A DNA stretch of 64,000 bases, taken from NCBI GenBank assembly GCA_026398415.1, contig JAPLSY010000032.1:1-64000 (forward strand), given 5' to 3'. Position 1 is the first letter of the stretch. Each line of letters opens with the position of its first letter. Under the pieces are notes generated by a model, which was not told the DNA's origin, made no database searches, and saw only the letters and a list, made by a program, of their open reading frames with translations. Below, piece by piece: positions 14,297 through 23,870 of the stretch. Origin of the DNA: Kiritimatiellota bacterium. Lineage in GTDB: Bacteria; Verrucomicrobiota; Kiritimatiellia; JAAZAB01. Position numbers and translations under genes: made by a program.

Positions 14297-17200
14297 TAAT
14301 AAAGTTGTGCTTGGAGGAGTGAACACCTTCCTATATGGAGGCGAACTTCACTATTTTCGTATTCCACCGTCGCAATGGGAAGACCGGGTTCTGAAATGCA
14401 AGCGTGCTTTTCTAAACTCCATCGGTACTTACTTCCCATGGAACTGGCATGAGGAGCAAGAAGGTAAATTCAATTTTCGCGGGGACCGGGATATTGCGAA
14501 ATGGATTCAGGTCATTCGAGACGCGGGGTTGTACTTTATAGCCCGCCCAGGGCCTTACATCTGCGCCGAGTGGGACTTTGGAGGTTTCCCCGCCTGGCTT
14601 ATTCCCAAGAAATGCGAATTGCGAACTTATGACAAAGAGTTTTTGAAATATTGCTCCCGGTGGTTGAAGAAAATTAATCCTATAATCAAGAAACAGCTGA
14701 TAACCAAAGGCGGCAACACTGTGCTTTACCAGATCGAGAACGAATTCTGGTGGGACGATATGCGTTATCTTAACAAACTTAAAGACATGGCGAAATCCGA
14801 TGGTATTGATGTTCCCATAATAACTAACGAATGCAAGCCGGCACGAGGATCCGAAATCATCGATAGCTTAAACCTTTATCCGGCTCACTGGGATGTAGAA
14901 AAGGTCGAACAGCGCATTGCTGATTTAATCAAAACCCAGGCTCAAAAGATTCCATTATGCATAGAACTGCAATGTGGCGGAGGGTATACGGTATTTGGCG
15001 GAAAATTGCCGTCTTTTGGCGGGCATCTACCGGAACGTTGGACTGATGTTCTGACAAAAACGGTGATTGCTTGTGGATTGAATGGCGTAAATTTTTACAT
15101 GTATCATGGCGGCACCAACCCGGCTTACTGGACCGGACCACACATTACTACAAGTTACGATAGCGATTGCGCTATAAGGGAATGGGGCGAACTGAGTGCG
15201 CGCTATTTTGCGACCAGACTAATCGGGGGTTTTATTGCCGGTTTTGGAAATGACATCGTGCAGACAAAGCCGATCCAAGATTACTGCCGATGCAGCGACA
15301 GTAAAGTTGCCGTGTTGTGTCGGAGAGGAAAGAAAACCGCTTTTCTATTTCCTCGGAATCTTACCAATCAGGATCGAAAAGTTAGCCTGGCGCTGACCTG
15401 CCCCGGCGAGACCAGCCACATCCGCATTCCTTATCGAGGCCATTTCCTGCAACATGCCTACTCAATGTCAATAATTCCCGTCAAGATAAGATTAGGCAGT
15501 CATCTGATCTACTACACCACTTCCCAGGTGTTTACTGTCATCCGTAATCCGGGAGAGAATATTCTGATATTGCATGAACGCAACGGTTTTCAGGGCGAAG
15601 TTATGCTTGATACAGCCGGAACGGCCGAAGGCAATGTCCGGTGTGAACGGACACCCCAGCACCGATTGCGCTTGAACTATCGCCACGGGGAAAGGCTGCG
15701 CCATGTAACGATAACAGGCAAAGACAAGCTCACCATTTTGATAATCAACACCTCAAAAGCAGAACGCACCTGGATAGCGTCCCATGCCGGCATAAATATC
15801 CCGATTATCTCTAATGTCTATTTTCTGCGCGGATGGACTGAAACCGAGCGAAGCCTTACCCTGCAGATGGAAATAAAACCGGAAGAAAACACCATCATCG
15901 AATGTCCGTTGCGATCCAAGCCCAAAAAAATAGTCGTCGATGATCTGGATTGCGTTTCCAGTTACGATACCCGCTCGCAAATATTGAAACTTAAGATTGA
16001 AGCCTCGTCGGGACAAGTTCCTAAAATTGATCTTTCCGGGATATGGAAAATTAAGGCCGGGACGCCAGAGATTGCCCCCGACTATGACGACAGCGCGTGG
16101 ACTGACTTTAAACCATGGCAATCCGCCGAGGCTCATGGCGCGTTGACAAACGGGCACCTGTGGTATCGAACACAATTTGATCTGACCAATATCCCGGACA
16201 ACCTTTATCTTGCCATGACTGGGTTCTATGACGAAGCCACGATATACATCAACGGGATATCGGCTGGTTGTGCCAATGGCACTTTTAACAAAGACATCGC
16301 TTCTTATGTCAGGCCCGGCCGGAATTCGCTCGTTGCCTGCCTGGAGTGTATGGGGCACCACCATTCGGGCTTCAGAATCCCTAATGGCATCGTTTCGCCC
16401 GTGTATCTGACTCGGACGAAGCGAGTGCTGGCTATTGAGCAATGGAAAAGATCCTTTGCCTCCCGGCCGTTGGCCGAACAGGATCTTTGCAAATGCCATC
16501 CGGAAGTGAGCGTCGCGTATAATGACCGGAACTGGGAGCAGGTTGCCGTGAATGAGAAATGCGACGACCGGATTACGACGAACCGTACCGAGAAAAATCT
16601 TATCTGGTATAGAACCGAGCTTAAAATACCGGCGAATTTCATCGGGAAATACATATGCCTGGAAATTGGCCAGGCGCTCAGCGAGGCCTTTGTTTTTGTA
16701 AACAACAAATTTGCCGGAAGACGCTACGGAAAAGATTTTCTGGGCATGGGCGCCTATGACATAAATTCCTTTGCCGTAGATATAACGCCATTTGTAAAAC
16801 ATAGCGGGCCCAATACAATTGCGATCGCCGTGCTGGGCAAGGATATTTTCAACACCAAACTAGGATTGCATCAATACGTGCGGCTGGCGGCATATGACAG
16901 AATATTAAACAAGGGCTGGAAGATAAGAGAAGGATTGTATGACAAAAAAGCCGAATGGCATTTGCCAAGTTACGATGATTCCAAGTGGAACACCGTGAAG
17001 GTTCCTCAGAAAAAGCCATTGAAGATACCCGGTTGGGTATGGTATCGCAAAAAAATTACCTTCGTTGCGGACAATAAATTTATCGCTCCCTGGCGGGTCA
17101 CGATTCGAAACACTGCGGCCAAAGCACTGGTCTATTTCAACGGTCGCTTGATTGGACGCTATTCAAACATCGGCCCACAAGAACATTTTTATATCCCCGA

Positions 17201-17330
17201 AGAGTTATTACAAAAAAACAATGTCTTGGCAATTGCATTGGATCCAAGGGAACAAGCAGCAATTCTGGGCGAAATCCATATTTCCCCTTATTATGTAACC
17301 CGGAAGCTGAATATAGGATTTCATTTCTGA
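14271..17330 (+). CDS. Large multi-domain GH35 beta-galactosidase
   Basis: About 1,019 aa, far longer than the 589 aa GH35 upstream. The barrel has RPGPYICAEWDFGGFPAWL, the proton donor Glu in QIENEFWWDD (about 154), a nucleophile Glu in CIELQCGGG (about 230; unusual, as most GH35 have W/F around it) and YMYHGGTN. Residues from about 580 contain three jelly-roll units of the glycosyl-hydrolase sugar-binding type (WYRTQFDLTNIP, WYRTELKIPANF, WYRKKITF), each preceded by a DDSAW/DDSKW-like turn. No signal peptide is evident. The start is uncertain (ATG 14271 or 14280) because it overlaps the UroD remnant. Confidence 0.85.
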   Translation: MIQMKSQYNNKVVLGGVNTFLYGGELHYFRIPPSQWEDRVLKCKRAFLNSIGTYFPWNWHEEQEGKFNFRGDRDIAKWIQVIRDAGLYFIARPGPYICAEWDFGGFPAWLIPKKCELRTYDKEFLKYCSRWLKKINPIIKKQLITKGGNTVLYQIENEFWWDDMRYLNKLKDMAKSDGIDVPIITNECKPARGSEIIDSLNLYPAHWDVEKVEQRIADLIKTQAQKIPLCIELQCGGGYTVFGGKLPSFGGHLPERWTDVLTKTVIACGLNGVNFYMYHGGTNPAYWTGPHITTSYDSDCAIREWGELSARYFATRLIGGFIAGFGNDIVQTKPIQDYCRCSDSKVAVLCRRGKKTAFLFPRNLTNQDRKVSLALTCPGETSHIRIPYRGHFLQHAYSMSIIPVKIRLGSHLIYYTTSQVFTVIRNPGENILILHERNGFQGEVMLDTAGTAEGNVRCERTPQHRLRLNYRHGERLRHVTITGKDKLTILIINTSKAERTWIASHAGINIPIISNVYFLRGWTETERSLTLQMEIKPEENTIIECPLRSKPKKIVVDDLDCVSSYDTRSQILKLKIEASSGQVPKIDLSGIWKIKAGTPEIAPDYDDSAWTDFKPWQSAEAHGALTNGHLWYRTQFDLTNIPDNLYLAMTGFYDEATIYINGISAGCANGTFNKDIASYVRPGRNSLVACLECMGHHHSGFRIPNGIVSPVYLTRTKRVLAIEQWKRSFASRPLAEQDLCKCHPEVSVAYNDRNWEQVAVNEKCDDRITTNRTEKNLIWYRTELKIPANFIGKYICLEIGQALSEAFVFVNNKFAGRRYGKDFLGMGAYDINSFAVDITPFVKHSGPNTIAIAVLGKDIFNTKLGLHQYVRLAAYDRILNKGWKIREGLYDKKAEWHLPSYDDSKWNTVKVPQKKPLKIPGWVWYRKKITFVADNKFIAPWRVTIRNTAAKALVYFNGRLIGRYSNIGPQEHFYIPEELLQKNNVLAIALDPREQAAILGEIHISPYYVTRKLNIGFHF

Positions 17331-17391
17331 AATATGGCATAAAACACCTGTAAAGAACTATAGCCTTGTTAACATCGAAAGGGATAATTTC

Positions 17392-18456
17392 ATGAATTCA
17401 CGGGAAAGAGTAATTACGGCGATGAAAAGAAAAGTTCCGGACAGGGTGCCGTTTTGCGTTTCAGGATTCGCGGGCAGGGCCTATGAGACATTCAAGCAAA
17501 ATTCCGGATCGGATGATCCCGTGGATTATTTCGGTTCAGATGTAAGAAGCGTAGGTTTCCGGAACCCGGATGTTCTACCGGATTACAGTAAATACCATGT
17601 TAACGAAAAATTCCCGGAAGGAACCAGCTTCGACAGTCATGGCGTCGCGTATACACCGGGTTCCGTCGAACATTTTACGCACATAGTTTCGCCGCTGCGC
17701 AATTCCAATGAACTTAAGGAACTGATGGATTACCCGCTCCCGGATTTTACCGGACCGGAATGTTTCGGGCATCTTAAGGAAGAGGTTGAAAAACATCACA
17801 AGAACGGGTTCGCGGTATCCGGAGGGATGGAGTGCACGCTGTTCGAATGGGCGTGGCAGATAAGGGGCATGGAAGAATTCCTTGCCGATCTTTGCACGCG
17901 GCCCGAATGGGCGGAAGTACTTGTAGATAAATGGTTTAAGGCAAGGCTTTTTATGATCGAAAAAATTGCGGCTGCGGGCGCGGATATTATAAGAACCGGC
18001 GATGACGTCGGCATGCAGACGGGAATGATGATCAGCCCTGGAATCTGGCGCAAGATCTTCAAGCCCCGCATGGCAAAGCTGGTAAGCAAGGCAAAAAGCA
18101 TTAACAAGGATATCCTGATATTTTATCACTCTGACGGGAATATTGAAAAAATAATTCCGGACCTAATTGAGATCGGAATCGATATTTTAAATCCCGTCCA
18201 GCCGGAATGTCTCGATCCGGTAAAGATGAAAAAGCTTTATGGGGACAAGCTATCTTTCTGGGGGACTATCGGGACCCAGTCCACGATGCCTTTTGGAACC
18301 GTTACAGATGTGAGGAACACCGTGAAAGCAAGGATCAAGACTTGCGGTCAAAACGGCGGGCTTCTCCTGGCCCCGACGCATGTGCTTGAACCTGAAGTCC
18401 CGTGGGAGAATATCGTGGCCTTTGTCGAAGCGGTCAAAGAATATGGGAAATACTAA
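17392..18456 (+). CDS. UroD-family protein (MtaA/CmuA-like)
   Basis: The 354 aa protein begins MNSRERVITAMKRKVPDRVP, the standard start of MtaA-like methyltransferases, and carries the UroD fold. The zinc-motif region reads FYHSDGNIEKII: His is kept, but the Cys of HxCG is replaced by Asp. TGDDVGMQTGMMISP and NPVQPECLDP follow the family pattern. It has an AAAGGGAT ribosome site, and a homologue starts 9 bases downstream. It may transfer a methyl group from a corrinoid protein or demethylate a methoxylated compound; no corrinoid protein gene is nearby. Confidence 0.8.
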   Translation: MNSRERVITAMKRKVPDRVPFCVSGFAGRAYETFKQNSGSDDPVDYFGSDVRSVGFRNPDVLPDYSKYHVNEKFPEGTSFDSHGVAYTPGSVEHFTHIVSPLRNSNELKELMDYPLPDFTGPECFGHLKEEVEKHHKNGFAVSGGMECTLFEWAWQIRGMEEFLADLCTRPEWAEVLVDKWFKARLFMIEKIAAAGADIIRTGDDVGMQTGMMISPGIWRKIFKPRMAKLVSKAKSINKDILIFYHSDGNIEKIIPDLIEIGIDILNPVQPECLDPVKMKKLYGDKLSFWGTIGTQSTMPFGTVTDVRNTVKARIKTCGQNGGLLLAPTHVLEPEVPWENIVAFVEAVKEYGKY

Positions 18457-18465
18457 GGTGGCAAG

Positions 18466-19497
18466 ATGATGAACTCCGTTGAACGCGTTAAGAAGGTCGT
18501 TCATTTTCAGAAGCCGGATAAAATCCCAATCCGGAATCTAAGTATGCGCGCGGCTTTATACGAGCACGGCCGGAAACTCGTAGACCTTTACAAGGAATAT
18601 AAAGGCGATTTTGGCGATCCTGCTCCGGCTGAAATACCAAAACCCGAGCCGCAGAATATTTTGCCTGACGGAAGCTTTCACAGGATAGAAAAAGACGCCT
18701 GGGGCGTGGAATGGGAATTCGTAAAGTTTGGGATAGCCGGGCATCCGCTTAGCAGGCCTTTGGATAACATGGAAAATTTAAGAACATACAAGACGCCGGA
18801 GATACCCAAGTTAAGCGGCAAAGAATTTGAGGAAAAAAAAGCTGCCGTAAAAAAACGCCGGGAAACCGCTTACGGCCTCGCCGGCTGGATTAATATTTTT
18901 GAAATCATGCATGCGGTCAGGAATTTTGAAGACGTATTAATGGATATTGCAGATAATACCGAAGAAATAAACCGTCTTGCCGATATGATCGTCGAATATC
19001 AAGCGGGCGTTGTAAAACACCTTGTTGCACTTGGCGTCAACGGCATCATGATGGCGGATGACTGGGGCAGCCAGAATTCCCTGCTGATCAAAAGGGAAAC
19101 ATGGCGCGCGTTTTTCAAGCCAAGGTACGCAAAACTGGCTAAACCCATTAAAGACGCCGGTATCGATGTTTTTTTTCATTCCTGTGGGCATATACTCCCG
19201 CTCTTTAACGATTTTGCGGATTTAGGCGTAAATGTTATCTGGCCGCAATTTGCCTCAAATGATCCGGAACTACTCGCAAAAAAAGCTATAGAGCGGAAAA
19301 TGTGCGTGGAACTCCACATGGACCGCCAAAAATTGATGACTTTTGGCACACCCGATGAGATTGACGCAGCCGTGAAAAAGGCCCGCGGGATTTTCGGGAA
19401 CAAAGACGGCGGAGTGATCTATCACGCTGAGATCGACAACGGCTTTCCTTTTGAGAATATAAAAGCCCTTTTAAAAGCGTTCAGGAAATATGGATGA
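18466..19497 (+). CDS. UroD-family protein with intact HxCG zinc motif
   Basis: The 343 aa protein resembles the gene just upstream (MNSVERVKKVVHFQKPDKIP against MNSRERVITAMKRKVPDRVP), indicating tandem duplication. Unlike the other copies in the window it keeps VFFHSCGHILPLF, the HxCG zinc-binding motif of the methylcobalamin:CoM methyltransferase branch. ADDWGSQNSLLI and VIWPQFASND match family positions. It is transcribed with 17392 and lies before the two alcohol dehydrogenase genes. Confidence 0.82.
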   Translation: MMNSVERVKKVVHFQKPDKIPIRNLSMRAALYEHGRKLVDLYKEYKGDFGDPAPAEIPKPEPQNILPDGSFHRIEKDAWGVEWEFVKFGIAGHPLSRPLDNMENLRTYKTPEIPKLSGKEFEEKKAAVKKRRETAYGLAGWINIFEIMHAVRNFEDVLMDIADNTEEINRLADMIVEYQAGVVKHLVALGVNGIMMADDWGSQNSLLIKRETWRAFFKPRYAKLAKPIKDAGIDVFFHSCGHILPLFNDFADLGVNVIWPQFASNDPELLAKKAIERKMCVELHMDRQKLMTFGTPDEIDAAVKKARGIFGNKDGGVIYHAEIDNGFPFENIKALLKAFRKYG

Positions 19498-19511
19498 GTG
19501 AGGGTAAGAAG

Positions 19512-19562
19512 ATGAACCCAAGTGCACGCGTTAAAAAAGCGATTTTTGAAAAACCGCGATAG
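19512..19562 (+). pseudogene. Second truncated UroD-family gene start
   Basis: A 16-codon frame MNPSARVKKAIFEKPR then TAG matches the first 16 residues of the two intact genes just upstream (MNSVERVKKVVHFQKP). It lies 14 bases after the upstream stop, at the usual spacing for a third tandem copy. Only the start remains, and the alcohol dehydrogenase gene begins 13 bases later. Confidence 0.5.
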
Positions 19563-19575
19563 AAAGGGATAAATT

Positions 19576-20607
19576 ATGTTAGCGGCAGTGTTACATAATA
19601 TTAACGATCTGAGACTGGAAGACGTAGCCATGCCGGAGCCGGAACCAGGCGAAGTGGTTGTAAAAATAAAAGCCTGCGGGTTCTGCGCCACCGATTACAA
19701 GGCCATCAAGGGCATACGTAAAAACGTAAAATTCCCATGTATCGTGGGGCATGAGCCGGCCGGAGTTATAAGCGCGGTCGGCAAGTTCGTTAAACACATC
19801 AAGGAAGGCGACGAAGTGGTGGTCATGCCGTCAGGCTATTGCGGTTACTGCAAATATTGCCGCAAAGGAAAAACGCATTATTGTGAACATGCCTATACGA
19901 CTGGAGGCGACGGCCCGGAAGATGTCCGTCCGGGGGCGTTTGCCGAATATATGAAGACCGCCGCATCAAGTATCTTCCCAAAACCGGCAAATGTTTCATT
20001 TGAAGCCGCGGCGATTACCGAGCCGTTATCCGGCGCATGGAAGGGGGTCATTCAATACAGTGAAATGGAGATCGGTGACGATGTGGTGATTATCGGCGTC
20101 GGAAGCATCGGCTTGCTGTGCATGATGGTGGCCAAAGCAGCGGGGGCCGGACGGCTGATTGCCATTGATGCCAGCGATTATGCGCTTGGAAACGCGAAAA
20201 AACTGGGGGCCACCCATGTGGTGAATCCGAAAAAGGAAGACCCTAAAAAGCGTGTTTATGAAATTATTCCGGATGGGCCGGACTTGATCGTGGAGGCCGC
20301 GGGCCCCGTCGCTGCGGTAAAACTGATGGTGGATCTCAGGCGCCGCGGCACACGGTGGAATGTCTTCGGCATCACCACCCACGAAAAATTCGAATTGGAC
20401 GGGGGCTTGACTCATTTTATGGAAGGCCGCATGGATGCCAGTTTCGGCACCACCCCGTTGGCCATGTCAAAGGCTTTGCGCCTGATGGAAACCGGATTGG
20501 TAAACCCGGAAAAAGTTATTTCACACCGGATCGCTCTCAAGGACATTCACAAGGCGGTCGAGATTATGGGAACTCCGGAACGCAATAAAATAGTGATTCT
20601 ACCATGA
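19576..20607 (+). CDS. Zinc-dependent medium-chain alcohol/polyol dehydrogenase
   Basis: The 343 aa protein is a complete MDR enzyme. CGFCATD (about 34-40) and GHEP (about 59) give the catalytic zinc; CGYCKYCRKGKTHYC (about 89-105) is the four-Cys structural zinc lobe; IIGVGSIGLLCMMVAKAAGA is the NAD-binding Rossmann motif. Closest in pattern to sorbitol/threonine dehydrogenases, so it probably oxidises a sugar alcohol or sugar. It has an AAAGGGAT ribosome site and overlaps the next dehydrogenase by 4 bases. Confidence 0.88.
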   Translation: MLAAVLHNINDLRLEDVAMPEPEPGEVVVKIKACGFCATDYKAIKGIRKNVKFPCIVGHEPAGVISAVGKFVKHIKEGDEVVVMPSGYCGYCKYCRKGKTHYCEHAYTTGGDGPEDVRPGAFAEYMKTAASSIFPKPANVSFEAAAITEPLSGAWKGVIQYSEMEIGDDVVIIGVGSIGLLCMMVAKAAGAGRLIAIDASDYALGNAKKLGATHVVNPKKEDPKKRVYEIIPDGPDLIVEAAGPVAAVKLMVDLRRRGTRWNVFGITTHEKFELDGGLTHFMEGRMDASFGTTPLAMSKALRLMETGLVNPEKVISHRIALKDIHKAVEIMGTPERNKIVILP

Positions 20608-21578
20608 AAGCCATTATCGTTACCGCTCCCCATAGATTGGAATTCAAAGACCTGCCCATGCCCGCGCCGGCGCCGGGGCAGGTCAGGATCAGGACGACGG
20701 CCTGTGGCATTTGTGCCACGGATTTTGAAATGATCGCCGGCTGGGAAAGAACTTCCTTCCCCGGCATTCCCGGCCATGAATGGTCCGGGATCGTGGACGC
20801 CGTGGGCGATGCCGGCGATAAAACCATTATTGGACGCCGTTGCGTTGCTGAAAATGTTCTACGGGACGGCGGCGAAGTGGGCTTTGAACATCCGGGCGGA
20901 TATGCCGAATATTTTATCACGGAAACGGACAAGCTTCATTTTCTGCCGGACGATTTTCCGATGGTTGTTGCCGCACTGATCGAGCCGCTGGCCGTGGCTA
21001 CCCGGGCATTGCGCCGTCTGCACATAGAGAATAAAAGCTCGGCTTTAATTGTGGGCGATGGCCCGATCGGTTTGCTGATGACAATGTTACTAAAGCGGGC
21101 AGGTGTCGGCAACATTACGCTCATCGGAGGAAGGGAAAACCGGCTGGCTTTGGCGAAAGAACTTGGCGCTGAACGGGTGCTTAACTATCATCATTTCGGC
21201 GAACGCGGAATGGAATCGGCCCGTGCAGTCCTGAATTGTTCGTTTCCCAATGTCATCGAAGCCAGCGGCGCCGCAGCGGCCATAAAGACGACGGTTAAAC
21301 TTGCCTCCAAACAGGGCAAGGTCCTGATTATCGGCGATTATAAACAGGCTGAGGCCGACTTTCCCTGGAATCATCTGCTCCATAATGAGCTTGAACTAAT
21401 CGGCAGCAATGCCAGCGCCCAGGCCTGGCCCGAAGCCGTTCAGACGGCAATTGCCGTCCAGCAAAGTTTATCGAAATTGATCAGCGCGGAATATCCGGCC
21501 GGACAATTTGCCGCTGCTTTGGACGCCGTAAAACATAACCGCGATACTATCAAGGTCGTATTACGCTGGGATACATAA
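20604..21578 (+). CDS. Medium-chain alcohol dehydrogenase without structural zinc lobe
   Basis: The 324 aa protein is shorter than its neighbour. The catalytic zinc site is present (CGICATD, GHEW, and Glu in LIEPL), as is a Rossmann motif (IVGDGPIGLLMTMLLKRAG). The expected Cys-rich structural lobe is missing: the segment reads CVAENVLRDGGEVGFEHPGG. It starts in the ATGA overlap, so both proteins are translated together, perhaps as successive or alternative oxidation steps. Such lobe-less MDR enzymes occur among sugar dehydrogenases. Confidence 0.82.
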   Translation: MKAIIVTAPHRLEFKDLPMPAPAPGQVRIRTTACGICATDFEMIAGWERTSFPGIPGHEWSGIVDAVGDAGDKTIIGRRCVAENVLRDGGEVGFEHPGGYAEYFITETDKLHFLPDDFPMVVAALIEPLAVATRALRRLHIENKSSALIVGDGPIGLLMTMLLKRAGVGNITLIGGRENRLALAKELGAERVLNYHHFGERGMESARAVLNCSFPNVIEASGAAAAIKTTVKLASKQGKVLIIGDYKQAEADFPWNHLLHNELELIGSNASAQAWPEAVQTAIAVQQSLSKLISAEYPAGQFAAALDAVKHNRDTIKVVLRWDT

Positions 21579-21580
21579 AA

Positions 21581-22399
21581 ATGAAAACAGGCCAGGAACT
21601 TGTCAGGGACGTTAATGAATGCACGTTGCAAGAAGGCGAATGCGCCCTTTGGTGGCTGGGACAGCACAGTTTCATTGTCAAACTGGGGAGCAAGGTTTTA
21701 TATTTCGATCCGTTTCTGTCCCCCCATAAAAAGAGGAGAATTCAGCCGCTTATCGCCCCGGCGGATGTGACTAACGCCGATTTAATCCTTGGCAGCCATG
21801 ATCATACGGATCATATTGACCGCCGGATTTGGCCGATTTTGGCTAAGTCGTCGCCGAAAGCAAAATTTGTGGTGCCGGCTTTGCTGTTATCTTCCCTGGC
21901 CCGCGATTTAAAAATTCCCGTAAACCGGTTTGTCGGGTTAGATGACAACAGAAGTACGCGCATAGGCGGCATTAAAATATCCGGCGTTGCCGCCGCGCAT
22001 GAATTCCTGGACCGCGACCCGGTCACGGGACGTTATCCATACCTTGGCTATATTGTTGAGGCGCATGGCGTTGCCGTTTATCATGCGGGCGACACTTGCA
22101 TTTATGAAGGATTGCAGACCAGGCTGCGCCGCTGGCGCTTGGATATCGCGTTTTTACCGATCAACGGCCGCGATGCCCGGCGGCTGGCGTCCAACTGTAT
22201 TGGGAATATGACTTATCAGGAAGCGGCCGATCTGGCCGGGGCGCTTGCGCCCCGGCTGACGATTCCGGCCCATTTTGACATGTTCCCCGGTAATCGCTGT
22301 TCTCCAAAATTATTCATGGACTATATGCGCGTCAAATATCCCGGTTTGAAAACTACAGTCTGCAAATACGGGCAGCGGTTGATTGTCAAACGCCGTTGA
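21581..22399 (+). CDS. Metallo-beta-lactamase-fold hydrolase, UlaG-like
   Basis: The 272 aa protein is a cytosolic MBL-fold enzyme with HxHxDH in SHDHTDHID (about 72-78), further metal ligands in YHAGDT (about 168) and PAHFD (about 229). Order and spacing resemble L-ascorbate-6-phosphate lactonase UlaG. It starts 2 bases after the dehydrogenase stop. A lactonase would fit after a sugar dehydrogenase that makes a lactone; this is inference. Confidence 0.78.
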   Translation: MKTGQELVRDVNECTLQEGECALWWLGQHSFIVKLGSKVLYFDPFLSPHKKRRIQPLIAPADVTNADLILGSHDHTDHIDRRIWPILAKSSPKAKFVVPALLLSSLARDLKIPVNRFVGLDDNRSTRIGGIKISGVAAAHEFLDRDPVTGRYPYLGYIVEAHGVAVYHAGDTCIYEGLQTRLRRWRLDIAFLPINGRDARRLASNCIGNMTYQEAADLAGALAPRLTIPAHFDMFPGNRCSPKLFMDYMRVKYPGLKTTVCKYGQRLIVKRR

Positions 22400-22441
22400 T
22401 GCCATGCCCATACAAGTGTCGCCTTTAAAGGGAAATGCAAA

Positions 22442-23818
22442 ATGAATTTTATCGGCATTGATATCGGAACAAGTTCAATTTGCGGGGTCGTGCTTGACGC
22501 GCGCAGAGGAAAACTGCTTGCATCATTAACCTTGCCAAATAACGCCTGGCTGCCGGCAAGGCATCCGTGGGAGCGCATGCAGAACCCTGCCGGCATCGTC
22601 GCGACCGCGCTTAAAATAGTAGACTCGTTATCGGGGCAGGTCGGCAATGCGGCCGGCATCGGCGTTACCGGCCAGATGCACGGCATTCTTTATGTCGACG
22701 CCCATGGCCGAAGTGTAAGCCCTCTTTTCACGTGGCAGGACGAACGCGGGGGCCAGGTCGTCAAAAAAAGCATGACCTACGCGGATGTTCTCGCGCGTCT
22801 AACCGGCTACACGCTTGCGCCGGGTTTCGGCTTGGTTACCCATTTTTATAATCTCAAAAATGGACGCGTGCCGCGGGCCACCGCATCCCTGTGCACGATT
22901 GCCGACTATGTCGGCATGCGCCTGGCGCATCAACGCCATCCATCTATTGACCCGACCAATGCGGCCAGCCTGGGAATATTCGATCTCCGGAATCTGTGTT
23001 TTGATGCAAACATGATCGGATCGGCGCGGTTGCGGACCGGCCTTCTGCCCCGGCTGGTGCCGACCGGAACAAAAATCGGAGCGACGCCGGCAGGGATTCC
23101 CGTCTATGCTGCGCCGGGCGACAATCAGGCCAGTATGCTCGGTTCGGTACGTGATGTTAAAAGATCGCTTGTTGTCAATATTGGCACCGGCGGGCAGATT
23201 TCCGCGTGGATGCCATCCTATCAACGCATCCACGGACTCGATCTGCGTCCTTTTCCCGGCGGCGGATACATTGCCGTAGGCGCTGCGTTGTGCGGCGGCA
23301 AGGCTTATGCCTTGCTGGAGCGCTTTTTCAGGGAGGTGTGCCTCCGGTTTACCGGCGCCGCGCCAAAAGATTTGTATGCGATTATGAACAAACTGGATGC
23401 CGCTGCGGCAGAGCCGCTCAGTATCGATACGCGTTTTTCCGGAACCCGGCGGGATCCTTCAATCCGGGGGACGATTGCCGGAATTTCAATGAGCAATTTC
23501 ACGCCCGGTCGTCTGGTAGATGGATTTCTCCGGGGGATGGTGGAAGAACTGAACGCGTTTTATCGTTTAATGCCGCCAAAGACCCGCCGGCAAATGCGTG
23601 TCCTCGTCGGCTCGGGTAATGGCCTGCGCTTGAACCGCCGCCTGTGCACCGTGGTGGAGCAGGTTTTCGGTATGCGCGTGAACATTCCTGCCCACTGCGA
23701 GGAGGCGGCGACCGGCGCCGCGCTGACGGCCGCCGTAGGCGCCGGTTGTTTCCGAAACTATTCTGAGGCCGGAAAAATAATCAAACATCGCAAGAGTCAA
23801 AATTTTCCGGCCATTTAA
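22442..23818 (+). CDS. FGGY-family carbohydrate kinase, sedoheptulokinase-like
   Basis: The 458 aa protein has the FGGY kinase layout: GIDIGTSS (4-11) phosphate loop, GVTGQMHG (about 76), PLFTWQDERG, NIGTGGQIS (about 246) and the C-terminal GSGNGL nucleotide site. The TGQMHG and TWQD(E)R signature is closest to sedoheptulokinases, but xylulose-type substrates cannot be excluded. It probably phosphorylates the ketose made by the epimerase and dehydrogenases. It has AAGGGAAA as ribosome site. Confidence 0.82.
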   Translation: MNFIGIDIGTSSICGVVLDARRGKLLASLTLPNNAWLPARHPWERMQNPAGIVATALKIVDSLSGQVGNAAGIGVTGQMHGILYVDAHGRSVSPLFTWQDERGGQVVKKSMTYADVLARLTGYTLAPGFGLVTHFYNLKNGRVPRATASLCTIADYVGMRLAHQRHPSIDPTNAASLGIFDLRNLCFDANMIGSARLRTGLLPRLVPTGTKIGATPAGIPVYAAPGDNQASMLGSVRDVKRSLVVNIGTGGQISAWMPSYQRIHGLDLRPFPGGGYIAVGAALCGGKAYALLERFFREVCLRFTGAAPKDLYAIMNKLDAAAAEPLSIDTRFSGTRRDPSIRGTIAGISMSNFTPGRLVDGFLRGMVEELNAFYRLMPPKTRRQMRVLVGSGNGLRLNRRLCTVVEQVFGMRVNIPAHCEEAATGAALTAAVGAGCFRNYSEAGKIIKHRKSQNFPAI

Positions 23819-23870
23819 CAGCGAGTAACCGTGTAATTTTTTTCGGCAAGAGCATAAAAGGCAACCGAAT

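Noticed and set aside
15753-16802. 349-codon minus-strand frame
   Set aside because: Lies antisense to the jelly-roll part of the large GH35 gene; no domain or start signal.
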